This document shows positions 1-8,947 of a DNA stretch of 44,060 nt, piece after piece. Below the pieces are notes generated by a model, which did not search any database, was not told the origin of the DNA, and saw nothing but the letters and a program-made list of their open reading frames with translations. Numbering within the stretch: the stretch's first letter is position 1; each line of letters starts with the position of its first letter. The DNA is from Noviherbaspirillum sp. Root189 (GTDB lineage Bacteria; Pseudomonadota; Gammaproteobacteria; Burkholderiales; Burkholderiaceae_D), in contig NZ_LMHZ01000030.1 of the NCBI RefSeq assembly GCF_001428545.1, forward strand, positions 1 through 44,060, read 5' to 3'. A program made the translations under genes and the position numbers.

Positions 1-124
1 GTCTTGCGCCGGTCATCCATTCGGTCCGAACTCTGCATCACGATTCTCTTCTTCAAATTGTTTAAAGGAACGTGTTGCAGTGACCAGTTGAATCCATCAC
101 CTCTATCTGCCGGGGGGATTACCC
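1..124 (-). mobile_element. End of an unclassified insertion sequence, running off the window
   Basis: Read on the minus strand this stretch starts with GGTAATCCCCCCGG, then a ~70-nt leader, then an ATG at 38 that opens a frame beginning MQSSDRMDD and continues past base 1. The same arrangement, mostly identical over about 108 bp, recurs in opposite orientation at 6613-6723, where the frame begins MQNSNRMDG. A terminal repeat, leader and conserved N-terminus found twice is what an IS end looks like. The transposase family cannot be named from a dozen residues; the leader's resemblance to IS30-type ends is only an impression. Confidence 0.6.
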
Positions 125-310
125 AGGCTCCCTGTGTCGATGACACGCCCGGCAACTCCGTGAATCGACATCTGGCCTCGAGTTAAGCATTGTCCTCAAT
201 GCACTCGATAGTCTGCCTACTGTCAGTGGGGGTGGATTGAGGTCAGCGCTTTTGTTGAAATTGCCTTAATGCCGGCTATTACAGCGTCGCACATCAGCTC
301 AATAGGGTAA

Positions 311-1300
311 AGATGCTCCATCCATGACATTGATTTGTTCGACAGTTGCCGGAACTGTGGAGCATGCACGCCATACTGGTTGAATGCATTGCTACTGGAT
401 GCGCCATACCGGTGTAGTAAGTGCCATGGAATCTATCCTGGCATGCTGCCGTCATTATCGAAAAGATCGCCAATGCAGAAGTCGGGACGAATCGCAATTA
501 CGCGTGCCCGCTTTGGATAGAAGTGGCTATGGATATTTCCTGGGAAGATAAAAGCGAAAATTTGTAGCCAAATTTACTCCGCAGTCGGTCTTCCACAGGA
601 TCTCAGCGCATTTCATCGTAAGTTATTAATTCAATGCGAAAAGTTTCCCAAGAACGGACATGTAGCTAAAATTACTTACGCGTTTCAGCCAATTTTATTT
701 TTAACTAGGGAGGTAGCTTCTCCAAAACACGCGCAATCAGGCTCATGGAGCTTCCCCTTTTCCATTCACGCCATATTACCGGCTTACGCCGGACACCGGC
801 CAGTATGCATAGTCACGCGTGAGACGCAGCTTGATGCAATAAAAGAAAAGTATCCCACGATGTCGGTTAGCGTCATCGCCCAGGCCGCGATTACAAATGT
901 ACTCAGCGTGAACCCTGTCAAAGAAAATCAGCCATTTCGACGAAGCCCGATCAAAATATCTTCGAAATTGCCTAATGCGCGCACACCGATTTTGACCAAG
1001 ATACCAAAGGTGCTAATGGCGGAGCTGAAGATGATTGCAAGCGACAGCGGCCTTATTACGTTAAGGGCGACCTTGGATCAGGTATTTGAACGGTTTTTAA
1101 AATTGAAACCGTACTTCCAGTTCGCTAGCGGCCGGAAGCAAACTGGAATTTCGGGCTGGGCTCGATCACCGCGTGGCGAGGATAAGGAATGGAAACTCTT
1201 CAATGTAATGCTCCGTCCCGAATTGGCAGACCAAGTGCGTGACGAAGCGCTACGGTTCGGCGCATCTGTGAGCCAATTCGTGGCGACTGGTTTGTTCTGA
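311..1300 (+). pseudogene. Split gene: zinc ribbon in the first part, ribbon-helix-helix-like segments in the second
   Basis: One reading frame runs from the TAA at 308-310 to 1300, broken only by a TAG at 518-520. The upstream part has a CxxC-x18-CxxC zinc-ribbon pattern (CRNC ... CSKC). The downstream part is open for 260 codons from 521; the first ATG is at 860, with no ribosome-binding site, and the sequence before 860 already reads like protein. Residues encoded at about 1000-1100 and 1190-1300 each resemble a ribbon-helix-helix unit (beta strand, then two amphipathic helices). I do not recognise the family. The simplest reading is one gene inactivated by a nonsense mutation; a shorter functional gene starting at 860 or at a non-ATG codon is possible. 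The stretch 125-310 shows nothing. Confidence 0.4.
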
Positions 1301-1412
1301 TAGGTGAATGAAAAGAATCCTTCTTTCTTCACCGGTATCTCAATGTTGGCATGTATGCAGCGCTAAATTTCATTTGAATACGTTTTAGAATAAAACAGAC
1401 TTCGATAAAAAA

Positions 1413-2312
1413 TCAAATTAACCTACTTTTACCGTACGCATCGCGAATGAACTGGATGAAGTTTTTACTTTCTTGAGATAGAACCTCGAACCTAGATGTG
1501 ATTAGACATACTGACGCAGGTAGACCAAAGTCAATCTCTTTCACCGTCAACCTGTTCCAGATGTCCTCGTCGACGCAAAACCGATTAACCAATGCGATAC
1601 CGACACCTTGATGGACAAGGGAGCAAGCAAGTTCGGAGCGATTGATTTCAACTATTGAGTTCACCTTAACACCAGCTCCAAGCAGCAAGTCACGAATGAA
1701 CGCGCCAAGAGGCAAATCCTGTCGATAAGTTATCATCTGTTGCCCATCAAGATCTTTTAATTGCACTGTCTCAGCAGAAGCAAGAGGATGCGTGTTTGGC
1801 ACAACCAATACCATTTCTCCTTCAAAAAGCGTTTCACATAAGAGATTTGGATGATTTATTGGCCAAACCGAAATAGCAAATGCAGAGGCCCTTCCCAGAA
1901 GATCCATAGGCATGTCCTTGACAAGAACTGTCCTATACTCAAACCTTATATCTTCATTCTTTTCCAAAAAATTCCGAATCGCTAGCGGAACCAGATTTAT
2001 CCCCAGTGCTGGGCTTGAGCAAAAAGAAATTTTGGATTTCTTTTTGCTACGAAGATTGGTCACCAATTCATCAACGCGTAATGCCGAGATGTATACATCT
2101 TCAATTTCACGAAAAATTATCCGGGCATCGTCAGTCGGTATCAACGCTCCAGACTTCCTCACAAAAAGCGAAATCTTCAATGAATCTTCCATATATGAGA
2201 GCGCTCTACTAACTACTGGCTGAGAAATAAATAGCATTCTCGCAGCTCCACTAATCGAGCCCGTTATCATAATGGCACGAAAAATTTCCATTTGACGCAG
2301 CTTGAAATGCAT
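1413..2312 (-). CDS. LysR-family transcriptional regulator
   Basis: 299 residues, the usual LysR length. The N-terminal winged helix-turn-helix is clear (residues ~1-65: LRQMEIFRAIMITGSISGAA, then SQPVVSRAL), followed by a linker helix and the LysR substrate-binding domain from about residue 95. These proteins bind DNA as tetramers and respond to a pathway metabolite. The start at 2312 leaves a normal N-terminus; MEIF (residue 8) is an alternative. It lies 149 bp downstream of the aldehyde dehydrogenase stop, in the same direction, and is AT-richer than that neighbour. Its targets could be the aldehyde dehydrogenase or the divergent operon at 4310; the sequence does not decide. Confidence 0.9.
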   Translation of the reverse strand: MHFKLRQMEIFRAIMITGSISGAARMLFISQPVVSRALSYMEDSLKISLFVRKSGALIPTDDARIIFREIEDVYISALRVDELVTNLRSKKKSKISFCSSPALGINLVPLAIRNFLEKNEDIRFEYRTVLVKDMPMDLLGRASAFAISVWPINHPNLLCETLFEGEMVLVVPNTHPLASAETVQLKDLDGQQMITYRQDLPLGAFIRDLLLGAGVKVNSIVEINRSELACSLVHQGVGIALVNRFCVDEDIWNRLTVKEIDFGLPASVCLITSRFEVLSQESKNFIQFIRDAYGKSRLI

Positions 2313-2374
2313 TTGGATCCCATTTCTAAAATGGCGGCTTCAAACCTCCTACAATGAAGCTGCGAAAGCAGGGT

Positions 2375-2461
2375 GCCTAGCCGTGTAGTTGATTTGGGCA
2401 GCGCCGGGACCAGAAGCGTTGAGATCGCCCCGACCACCAGCAGGATGCCAGAATACAGCAA
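2375..2461 (-). other. Possible gene fragment with a transmembrane helix, abutting the aldehyde dehydrogenase stop
   Basis: Immediately after the aldehyde dehydrogenase stop the minus strand reads MLYSGILLVVGAISTLLVPA, a strongly hydrophobic segment that would suit a helix of an MFS-type transporter. Nothing similar precedes or follows. It may be the tail of a lost transporter gene left by a rearrangement. Chance hydrophobicity cannot be excluded. Confidence 0.25.
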
Positions 2462-3901
2462 TCAGCCGTTCATCACCGCGACCGACCGAACGTTCAGATA
2501 CGCCTCCAGCGCTTCCGGGCCGCCTTCCGACCCATAGCCCGATTCCTTGATGCCGCCAAAGGGCATCTCGGCCGAAGTCACTGCCGGCATGTTAATCCAC
2601 ATCATGCCGACTTCCACCTTGCGCGCCAATAGGTCCGCGGACTTCAGCGATTGCGTGAACCCATAGCCCGCGAGGCCGTAAGACAGGCGGTTCGCCTCCG
2701 CGATCGCCTCTTCGATCCTCTCGAAGCTGCGAATCGCGGCGACCGGCCCGAACGGCTCTTCATTGAAGATCTTCGCGGTGGCCGGCACGTCGCTAAGCAC
2801 CGTGGGCTGCCAGAAATTGCCCGCGTTGCTGATACGCTGGCCGCCAGTCACCAGCGTCGCGCCGCGCGCAACCGCTTCCTGTATCAATCCTTCCATTGCC
2901 GTGACGCGCCGTGGATTGGCGAGCGGCCCCATTTGAGTTTCCGCGGCCAGTCCGTCACCCACTTTCAATCCCTGCGCATGTTTCGCGAACGCCTTGGTAA
3001 ATTCTTCGCAAACGCTCCTATGGACCAAGAACCGGGTAGGCGAAATGCATACCTGTCCCGCGTTACGGAACTTGGCCGCGCCGGCCGCCTTGACCGCCAA
3101 TTCGATATCGGCATCTTCGGCGACGATTACCGGGGCATGGCCCCCCAGTTCCATCGTCACGCGCTTCATGTGCTGGCCCGCCAGCGCCGCCAATTGCTTG
3201 CCTACCGCAGTGGAGCCGGTGAAGGTAATTTTGCGGATTTCCGGGTGCGGAATCAGGAAGCCGGAGATTTCCGCCGGGTCCCCGTAGACCAGTCCAAGCA
3301 CGCCGGGTGGCAGGCCCGCATCGGCAAATGCCTGAATCAACGCCGCGGGGCTTGCCGGCGTTTCTTCCGGCCCTTTTACCAGCATTGAGCAGCCGGTCGC
3401 GAGCGCCGCGCCAACCTTACGCACCACCTGGTTGATCGGGAAGTTCCATGGCGTGAATGCGGCGACCTGGCCAACCGGATCCTTCAATACCATTTGGCGT
3501 ATCGCCAGATTGGTGCGGGACGGCACGATGCGCCCGTAAACCCGGAAGCCCTCGTCGGCGAACCAATCGATGATATCGGCGGCGGCCCGCACCTCGCCCT
3601 TGGCTTCAGCCAGCGGCTTGCCCTGTTCCAGGGTCATGAGCGTGGCGGTGCTGTCCACCCGCTCGCGCAGCAAATCAGCGGCTTTACGCATGATCCCGCT
3701 GCGTTCGGCAGGTGTCATGTCACGCCAGGTTTCAAAACCCTTTCTGCCCGCTGCTACGGCCGCTTGGAGATCCGCCTGCGCGGCATGGGCGACCCGCCCG
3801 ATTTCCTTACCGGTAGCGGGGTTGACCACCGCAATGGTCTTGCCCCCTGTCGCCTCTTGCCAGCGTCCGTTGATAAACAGTTTCGTATCCTGGTAACCCA
3901 T
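2462..3901 (-). CDS. NAD(P)-dependent aldehyde dehydrogenase, succinate-semialdehyde dehydrogenase (GabD) type
   Basis: 479 residues, the normal length for GabD-like enzymes, which oxidise an aldehyde to the carboxylic acid with NAD(P)+. Seen in order: the Asn motif FTPWNFP, the coenzyme motif [12 protein letters not shown], the general-base Glu in [10 protein letters not shown], the nucleophilic Cys in [11 protein letters not shown], and EEPFGPVAA near the C-terminus. Succinate semialdehyde is the family's usual substrate, but related enzymes take glutarate semialdehyde and other aldehydes, so the substrate is open. GC-rich, unlike the AT-richer genes on both sides. It is divergent from the operon at 4310. 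Confidence 0.9.
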   Translation of the reverse strand: MGYQDTKLFINGRWQEATGGKTIAVVNPATGKEIGRVAHAAQADLQAAVAAGRKGFETWRDMTPAERSGIMRKAADLLRERVDSTATLMTLEQGKPLAEAKGEVRAAADIIDWFADEGFRVYGRIVPSRTNLAIRQMVLKDPVGQVAAFTPWNFPINQVVRKVGAALATGCSMLVKGPEETPASPAALIQAFADAGLPPGVLGLVYGDPAEISGFLIPHPEIRKITFTGSTAVGKQLAALAGQHMKRVTMELGGHAPVIVAEDADIELAVKAAGAAKFRNAGQVCISPTRFLVHRSVCEEFTKAFAKHAQGLKVGDGLAAETQMGPLANPRRVTAMEGLIQEAVARGATLVTGGQRISNAGNFWQPTVLSDVPATAKIFNEEPFGPVAAIRSFERIEEAIAEANRLSYGLAGYGFTQSLKSADLLARKVEVGMMWINMPAVTSAEMPFGGIKESGYGSEGGPEALEAYLNVRSVAVMNG

Positions 3902-4309
3902 TATCTTCTCTCTTTATCTGATTATGTAGTTGAGTGCCATCGGTCGACATACGCGCTCTTGCCTTCCGAATGCATGTCTCGCCCCCGCACGGAAGACCTA
4001 GCCAGAATATTTCATAAGCGGGCAGCCGTTCCAAGCCAAAGCGCCTTATTACTAAAGTCCAAGCAAATCAACAACCGGATCAAACTACGCAAGATTGTAC
4101 GACTGGAACAACCACCGTCGCAATGAAGTTGTTGTCGCGTTGACGAAGCATACGTCCGCTATGTTCCCCAGGCTGTAATGAGGCCAACATCATCGAAATT
4201 CCTCCCCATACCTTTCCGCTATAGCCCCCTACAAATTCGCAATTCACGCAACGCATAGCAAGTGATTAAATTGAGCCCATATCTTTTTATATTTTATTGA
4301 GAGGTCGAA
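3902..4309. promoter_or_regulatory. Divergent intergenic region between aldehyde dehydrogenase and the 4310 operon
   Basis: 408 bp with no credible gene; the open frames crossing it are antisense extensions. It must hold the promoters of both flanking units and is a natural place for a LysR operator, but I could not fix a -35/-10 pair, a T-N11-A box or a sigma-54 site. The last 50 bp before 4310 are AT-rich and end in GAGAGG, the ribosome-binding site of the next gene. Confidence 0.35.
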
Positions 4310-4690
4310 ATGAGTCAGATAAGAGAAACTGGACGTTCAATTCTTCGCAAGGTATTGGGTGAAGAATACTTTGCGAAGCGCGAGTTAAAGGAAAATTCTT
4401 TCAATACCGAATTTCGTGCAATTACAGAGGAATACTGTTTTGGTACGGTCTGGGGGCGTCCTGGAATCGACCACCGAACACGTAGTTTGATATTGCTCGG
4501 AATGTTAACGGCACTCAACAAGGGGCCCGAGCTAAGACTTCACGTCCGGGGTGCGATCAATAACGGATGCTCCGTTGAGGAAATTAAGGAAGTTTTGCTG
4601 CAAGCAGCCGTGTATTGCGGAATACCAGCCGGTGTGGAGGCATTCCGCGCTGCAGAGGAAGTTTTTGGCGAGCTCAATTTAATCAAATAA
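4310..4690 (+). CDS. Carboxymuconolactone decarboxylase (PcaC/AhpD superfamily) protein
   Basis: 126 residues, matching stand-alone PcaC, which decarboxylates 4-carboxymuconolactone in the protocatechuate pathway. The family pattern is visible: RSLILLGMLTALN, PELRLHVRGAINNGCSVEEI, VLLQAAVYCGIPAGVEAF. It lacks the CxxC of AhpD peroxidases, so it belongs to the decarboxylase-like branch. GAGAGG lies 8 nt before the ATG. It is followed after 12 nt by a 3-hydroxyisobutyrate dehydrogenase-family gene and then a Bug gene, apparently one operon. No other protocatechuate-pathway gene is adjacent, so the true substrate may be another lactone or beta-keto acid. Confidence 0.85.
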   Translation: MSQIRETGRSILRKVLGEEYFAKRELKENSFNTEFRAITEEYCFGTVWGRPGIDHRTRSLILLGMLTALNKGPELRLHVRGAINNGCSVEEIKEVLLQAAVYCGIPAGVEAFRAAEEVFGELNLIK

Positions 4691-4702
4691 GGCTGAATAA
4701 TC

Positions 4703-5590
4703 ATGGCAAATATCGGTTTTATCGGACTTGGCACAATGGGCTTGCCCATGGCAATTAACCTTGTTAAAAAGGGTAATGTCGTATACGGCCTTGACCTTTC
4801 TGAAAAGGCTGTTAAAGAGTTTGAATCAAACGGTGGTGTTGCGGCGGTGGACATTGCAGATCTAATGTCAAACGCTGAAGTTGTCTTTACCATGCTTCCC
4901 ACTGGTCCTCACGTCATCAGTATGTATGAAGCCGAGTCTGGAATCATCGAACATGCAACCAGCCGACATCTTTTGATTGATTGCTCAACTTCTGGTGTGC
5001 CGAGTGCGCGCAAGCTACACGCGCTTGGAAGGGCTAAAGGCGTTCGCACGCTGGACGCCCCCGTTACCGGTGCAGTTGCCGGCGCTGAGGCTGCAACGTT
5101 GACTATCATGGTAGGTGGAGACCGTGATGTCTTTGATTGCGCAAAGCCGATCCTGGAGCAAATAGGGAAGGTCATCATCCACGCTGGCGCAGAGGGTGTC
5201 GGTCAAGCCGCCAAGATCTGCAACAATATGGTTGCAGGCATTAACAAAATCGCGCTTAGCGAAGCTTTCGTGTTAGCTAAAAAACTCGGGCTTGATGATA
5301 AAATTTTCTTCGATGTGGCGTCAAATGGGAGTGCCCAGTCATTCTCGCTAACTAAAACCTGCCCTGTTCCTGGACTCGTTCCTACTGCCCCGAGTAGTCG
5401 AAATTATACAAACGGCTTTACAACTAAACTTTTACTTAAGGACATGCTGCTTGCCCAGGAAGCTGCGATGGAGGTTGGAGCAGGAACAGTCTTAGGTAGT
5501 GCCGCTGCCCAGTTGTACCAGCTCTGTGCGAATGCTGGCCATGCAGATCGAGATAGTGCGATTATCTACCAGTACTTGCTCGGCAAATAG
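4703..5590 (+). CDS. 3-hydroxyisobutyrate dehydrogenase-family (beta-hydroxyacid) oxidoreductase
   Basis: 295 residues, normal for MmsB, tartronate semialdehyde reductase and relatives. Visible: the Rossmann motif GLGTMGLPMA at residues ~6-15, the substrate motif DAPVTGAVAGAEAATLTIMV, and the catalytic Lys in GVGQAAKICNN. These enzymes interconvert a beta-hydroxyacid and its semialdehyde using NAD(P). It lies 12 nt after the carboxymuconolactone decarboxylase-family gene and before a Bug gene. Which hydroxyacid it uses cannot be read from the sequence; 3-hydroxyisobutyrate, glycerate or a related acid is possible. AT-richer than the catabolic genes beyond 9 kb. Confidence 0.85.
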   Translation: MANIGFIGLGTMGLPMAINLVKKGNVVYGLDLSEKAVKEFESNGGVAAVDIADLMSNAEVVFTMLPTGPHVISMYEAESGIIEHATSRHLLIDCSTSGVPSARKLHALGRAKGVRTLDAPVTGAVAGAEAATLTIMVGGDRDVFDCAKPILEQIGKVIIHAGAEGVGQAAKICNNMVAGINKIALSEAFVLAKKLGLDDKIFFDVASNGSAQSFSLTKTCPVPGLVPTAPSSRNYTNGFTTKLLLKDMLLAQEAAMEVGAGTVLGSAAAQLYQLCANAGHADRDSAIIYQYLLGK

Positions 5591-5630
5591 CAGTGATTAT
5601 AGAAATACAAGAACTGATAATGGAGACACT

Positions 5631-6608
5631 ATGAAACGGTTTAGGAGAGTCGCATTAGCATTAATTATAAGCGGGGCTTTCGTTGGCAATTTTGCATATA
5701 GCCAAGATTCATTTCCAAGTAAGCCGGTTACAATGGTGGTGGGGTTCGCACCAGGCGGCGCTACCGATTTTTTGGCTCGATTACTTGCTCGTGAATTTTC
5801 GGAGGAATTCAAAAAGCCATTCATAGTGGTCAACAAGCCTGGCGCAAATAGTGGGTTAGCTATGTCTTCAGTCGCTACAGCCCCTTCCGATGGCCATACG
5901 CTCTTGCTTGTTCCCGTCGGCCTAGCTGTTAATGAGCTTTTCTATAATAAAGTCACATACAGTATCAAAGATTTTGAGCCAATTGGCCTCATCGCCAAAA
6001 TGCCAAACGTGATTATTGTCAACAAGAAATTAAATGTTTCATCTTTGAAGGAGCTAGTGGATTATTCGGTTAACCACCCAAAGAAAGAAGTCGCCTTTGC
6101 CGCTCCTGCAGCTGGATCTTCGGCACATCTTTCTAGCGAACTCCTTCGGCGGGAAACCAAGGCTAACCTATTACATATTCCATACAATGGCGATGCGCCT
6201 TCTATAGTGGCTGTTAAAAGTGGCGTGGTTGATATCGGACTTGTCAATTTGTCGGCTGCTGCTGGGCTGATCAAGTCAGGTGATTTTACGGCTTTGGCTG
6301 TCACGACTGCTAAACGTGCACCTAATTTTCCTGATATTCCAACGATTGCAGAATCAGGGGTGCCAAACTACGAGGTATCCTCTTATTATGGATTAGGCGC
6401 TCCCGCTGGAACGCCACCGGAAATTGTGGAAAAGCTTAACAAGTCTCTGATGAGAATTCTTGAGCAGCCAGCCGTCAAAACGAAGATAGCCGAGATGGGC
6501 TTCATAACAGAAAATAATAGTCCAGTCGATTTTAAAAAATTTTTGATTAGTGAAAATAACAAATGGCGTGTGATAGTTAAGGAATCTGGAATGAAACCAG
6601 TTAACTAG
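5631..6608 (+). CDS. Bug-family (TctC-like) periplasmic solute-binding protein
   Basis: Tripartite tricarboxylate transporter receptor of about 325 residues. An open frame extends upstream to 5499, but the ATG at 5631 is preceded by GGAG and gives a proper signal peptide (MKRFRRVALALIISGAFVG ... AYS). Family signatures follow: SFPSKPVTMVVGFAPGGATD, then APSDGHTLLLV, then APAGTPPEIVEKLN. Bug proteins capture carboxylates in the periplasm, or act as sensors when no TctAB membrane pair is present; none is encoded nearby. It ends 4 nt before the second IS-end copy. Confidence 0.92.
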   Translation: MKRFRRVALALIISGAFVGNFAYSQDSFPSKPVTMVVGFAPGGATDFLARLLAREFSEEFKKPFIVVNKPGANSGLAMSSVATAPSDGHTLLLVPVGLAVNELFYNKVTYSIKDFEPIGLIAKMPNVIIVNKKLNVSSLKELVDYSVNHPKKEVAFAAPAAGSSAHLSSELLRRETKANLLHIPYNGDAPSIVAVKSGVVDIGLVNLSAAAGLIKSGDFTALAVTTAKRAPNFPDIPTIAESGVPNYEVSSYYGLGAPAGTPPEIVEKLNKSLMRILEQPAVKTKIAEMGFITENNSPVDFKKFLISENNKWRVIVKESGMKPVN

Positions 6609-6612
6609 TGCT

Positions 6613-6723
6613 GGTAATCTCCCCGGCCAAAAGAGGGGATGGATTCAACCGGTGACTGCAACACGTTCGGTTAAATCAAATTAAGAGGGGGAATCGTGTA
6701 TGCAGAACTCGAACAGAATGGAT
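6613..6723 (+). mobile_element. Second copy of the unclassified IS end, truncated by the IS3 element
   Basis: Inverted relative to 1-124 and homologous over about 108 bp: GGTAATCTCCCCGG, the GGATTCAAC...TGCAACACG leader, a GAGGGGG ribosome-binding site, and an ATG at 6700 opening MQNSNRMDG. The frame is cut where the IS3 terminal repeat begins at 6724. With the copy at the window start it brackets 125-6612 like the inner ends of a composite transposon. Confidence 0.6.
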
Positions 6724-6762
6724 GGTAATCCCCCCGGAATTGAGGGCGTTCAGAAGTAGAAT
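6724..6762 (+). repeat. Left terminal inverted repeat of the IS3 element
   Basis: Begins GGTAATCCCCCCGG and ends CAGAAGTAGAAT; pairs with 9228-9267 read on the other strand. Confidence 0.75.
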
Positions 6763-7343
6763 CACGCGGCCATGGCCAACCGCTGTTTTGGCGTGAAGCC
6801 GCCCAGGACCATGTCTGGGCGGTCATGATTGTAGTCGTACATCCACCGCGTAGCGAACAACTGCACTTCCTCGAGATCGTCCCAGTAGTACTGCGATAGC
6901 CACTCGTAGCGCACGGTGCGGTTGAATCGCTCGACGTAGGCATTTTGCTGAGGCTTGCCGGGCTGGATGTAATCGATCCGTATTTGCCGTCGTGCTGCCC
7001 AGCCCTGTACGGCGCCGCTGATGTTCTCTGGTCCGTTATCGCAACGAATGGCGGCCGGCTTGCCGCGCCACTCGATGATCTGCTCGAGAGCTCGAATCAC
7101 TCTCTCGGCTGGCAAGAAGAAATCGATCTCGATGCCCAGTGCTTCGCGGTTGAAGTCATCGATCACGTTCAGCAGCCGGAAGCAGCGGCCGTCACCGAGT
7201 TGATCATGCATGAAGTCCATGGACCAAACCTGGTTGATCGTTATTAGCACCATTAACGGCTCCGGCTTCTCTCGGACCAGTCGCTTCCTCGGCTTGATCC
7301 GCAGATTCAGCTCCAGCTCGCGATAAATCCGGTAAATCCTCTT
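6762..7343 (-). pseudogene. IS3 OrfB, C-terminal part (DDE integrase core)
   Basis: The minus strand reads [20 protein letters not shown] and continues through [26 protein letters not shown] and the [15 protein letters not shown] block to the stop at 6762. The DDE triad is recognisable (D in SMDFM, D in CDNGPE, E in YVERFN). The upstream part of the same protein is at 8689-8947. The two pieces join at WNH|KR, the normal OrfB sequence, so this is one gene split by the IS110 insertion. Confidence 0.85.
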
Positions 7344-7344
7344 A

Positions 7345-7382
7345 TCGTCTAATTGCAGCCAAGTCGTCTAATTGCAGTCAAG
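7345..7382. repeat. 19-bp tandem duplication at the IS110 right end
   Basis: TCGTCTAATTGCAGCCAAG at 7345-7363 is followed directly by TCGTCTAATTGCAGTCAAG at 7364-7382, differing at one base. It covers the junction between the IS110 element and IS3 orfB and includes the TAATTGC motif also found at the other end. Confidence 0.9.
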
Positions 7383-7616
7383 TAGATCAGATCAATTTCT
7401 TCCCCGGTAGTTTAAACATTCAACACACGTTCTCTGCTGTTTCGTTGTCGTCTTTGTGATCACGGTTTTTCGTGTCACCACATGCCGCCAGAATCTATGG
7501 TCGCTGTGACGTTCCAGTGTGATTCCCGTAGTCCATGCAGCTGCAAAGAGAGTCAAGGAATCGTCACGGCGACGTAATCGGTCAGAGAGCTGTGCCTCCT
7601 TGATTGATGTGCTTTG
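7383..7616 (-). ncRNA. Candidate bridge-RNA region of the IS110 element
   Basis: 234 bp of non-coding sequence between the transposase stop and the element end. IS110-family recombinases are known to use a structured bridge RNA encoded in a non-coding end; in IS1111-type members this lies downstream of the gene, which is where the only long non-coding flank is here. I have not folded the sequence or located its guide loops; the call rests on position. Confidence 0.35.
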
Positions 7617-8636
7617 CTACGCCGAACCAGGAACGAAGTCTTTGTCCTGTCGCCATAGCGTAAGTAGCACGGTAGCCAGTTTGCGTGCAGTCGCCACGGT
7701 TGCCTTTCGCAGACCGCAACGGGATGCAAGTTCAAGTGCCCATTGCCGCAATGCGCATTCCTTCTTCAGCCGGGTAATCAGGATGCTGGCTGCTTCAAAC
7801 AGTAGCTGCCGGGTCATCGGGCCCCCGGTTTTGGAAATGCTGCCTTGGCGGTCTACGTCTCCGGACTGATACTTCTTCGGTGTCAGTCCCAAATACGGTC
7901 CGATGTCCTGCAGTCGCTTGAAGCGCGCGGGATCGTCCACCGCTGATGCAAAGGCGACAGCGGTCAGTGAACCGACACCCGGGACAGTCATGAGTCGCCG
8001 GCAGACATGGCTGGTGTTGGCTAGGCGAGCAATGGCTTTGTCGAAGTCGCGGATTTGTAGGTTTAGGTGACGCCAGGTATCAAGCAATGCATGGATGACA
8101 TGCTGGATCAGCGAGGAGCGCGGAGTCTGGGACAGTACCAGCTGCTCGAAAGTCAATCCTTTTCCTGCGGCCAATACAACGCCAAAGGTCTTGAGGGTAC
8201 CGCGAATCTGGTTGTACATGGCGGTGCGCAAGCCAACCAGTTTGTGGCGTGCGCGTAAGAGTAGCCGCACTTCATGACTTGCCATGCTCTTGATCTCGAC
8301 AGGACGGTACCAGCCGGTACGGGTAAGTTGCGCAATGCCGTGCGCATCATTGGTGTCGGTCTTGTTAAGCTGGCTCGCCAGCGCGGCATGGGCATGACGC
8401 GCATGGATACAGTCAATAGGCACACCCAACCGCCGTAATCCGTGATAAAGCCATACAGCCAGCGGGCCGGTTTCCATACCGGCCCGCTGGAGCCGGGGAG
8501 CCCGTTGCTGCAAGACTGCGGCAATCGAGGCTGGAGAGGTGGCACAGTTGCCACGCCAGAGTTGCTTGCCGTCCTGGTCGATAACGCAAATTGCCGTCAG
8601 TTTCTGCGAAACATCTAAGCCCACATACTGGTCCAT
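7617..8636 (-). CDS. IS110-family transposase (DEDD recombinase)
   Basis: 339 residues from the ATG at 8636, which has GGAGGG just upstream; a longer frame to 8663 exists but lacks this. The RuvC-like DEDD domain is visible (MDQYVGLDVSQK, AGMETGPLAVW, NKTDTNDAHGIA), followed by a coiled middle and the Transposase_20 domain (MTVPGVGSLTAVAFASAVDD, GPYLGLTPKKYQSG, SKTGGPMTRQLL). The gene is full length and looks functional. Confidence 0.92.
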   Translation of the reverse strand: MDQYVGLDVSQKLTAICVIDQDGKQLWRGNCATSPASIAAVLQQRAPRLQRAGMETGPLAVWLYHGLRRLGVPIDCIHARHAHAALASQLNKTDTNDAHGIAQLTRTGWYRPVEIKSMASHEVRLLLRARHKLVGLRTAMYNQIRGTLKTFGVVLAAGKGLTFEQLVLSQTPRSSLIQHVIHALLDTWRHLNLQIRDFDKAIARLANTSHVCRRLMTVPGVGSLTAVAFASAVDDPARFKRLQDIGPYLGLTPKKYQSGDVDRQGSISKTGGPMTRQLLFEAASILITRLKKECALRQWALELASRCGLRKATVATARKLATVLLTLWRQDKDFVPGSA

Positions 8637-8688
8637 GTTGCCCTCCACGGAAGGTAAGTCCAACCATTAGAGCATGCAGTAAAAGCAA

Positions 8689-8947
8689 TTACAGCATGTG
8701 GTTCCAGCTGTAGCCCCGTACGTTACGCAAATACAGGTAGCACAGGCCAAAGCCCCAGCTGCGATGGTTGTCCGTCAAGCGCATCAGCCAATGGGCAATT
8801 TCTTCGTTCTCGGCGTTGCGCTTGGCATTGTAGCGATAGCACGTCTGGCTGACCTGGAAGATGTCACAGGCCAGACGGATACTGATCCCTTTGCTTTCCA
8901 CGGCTTCCTTGGCCATCTCTCGTCGGCGAGATGGCCTCAAAACTTTT
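8689..8947 (-). pseudogene. IS3 OrfB, N-terminal part
   Basis: Entered from orfA by a -1 shift at the AAAAAAG run (about 8941-8947): VKKVLRPSRRREMAKEAVES, then a helix-turn-helix-like region and RSWGFGLCYLYLRNVRGYSW. The frame ends artificially in IS110 sequence just after WNH. The rest of the protein is at 6762-7343. Confidence 0.85.

Larger units (their letters stand above)
7345..8697 (-). mobile_element. IS110-family insertion sequence inside IS3 orfB
   Basis: The sequence between the two orfB pieces contains one intact IS110-family transposase, a short upstream flank (about 60 bp before its ATG) and a long downstream flank (about 270 bp). TAATTGC occurs near both ends in inverted orientation, fitting the short subterminal repeats of IS1111-type members. 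The exact edges are uncertain by several bases because IS110 elements make little or no target duplication and there is a tandem repeat at the 7345 end. Confidence 0.8.

Noticed and set aside
2651-3388. Long plus-strand frame opposite the aldehyde dehydrogenase
   Set aside because: Antisense shadow of a gene with complete catalytic motifs; Arg-rich composition typical of reversed GC-rich coding DNA.
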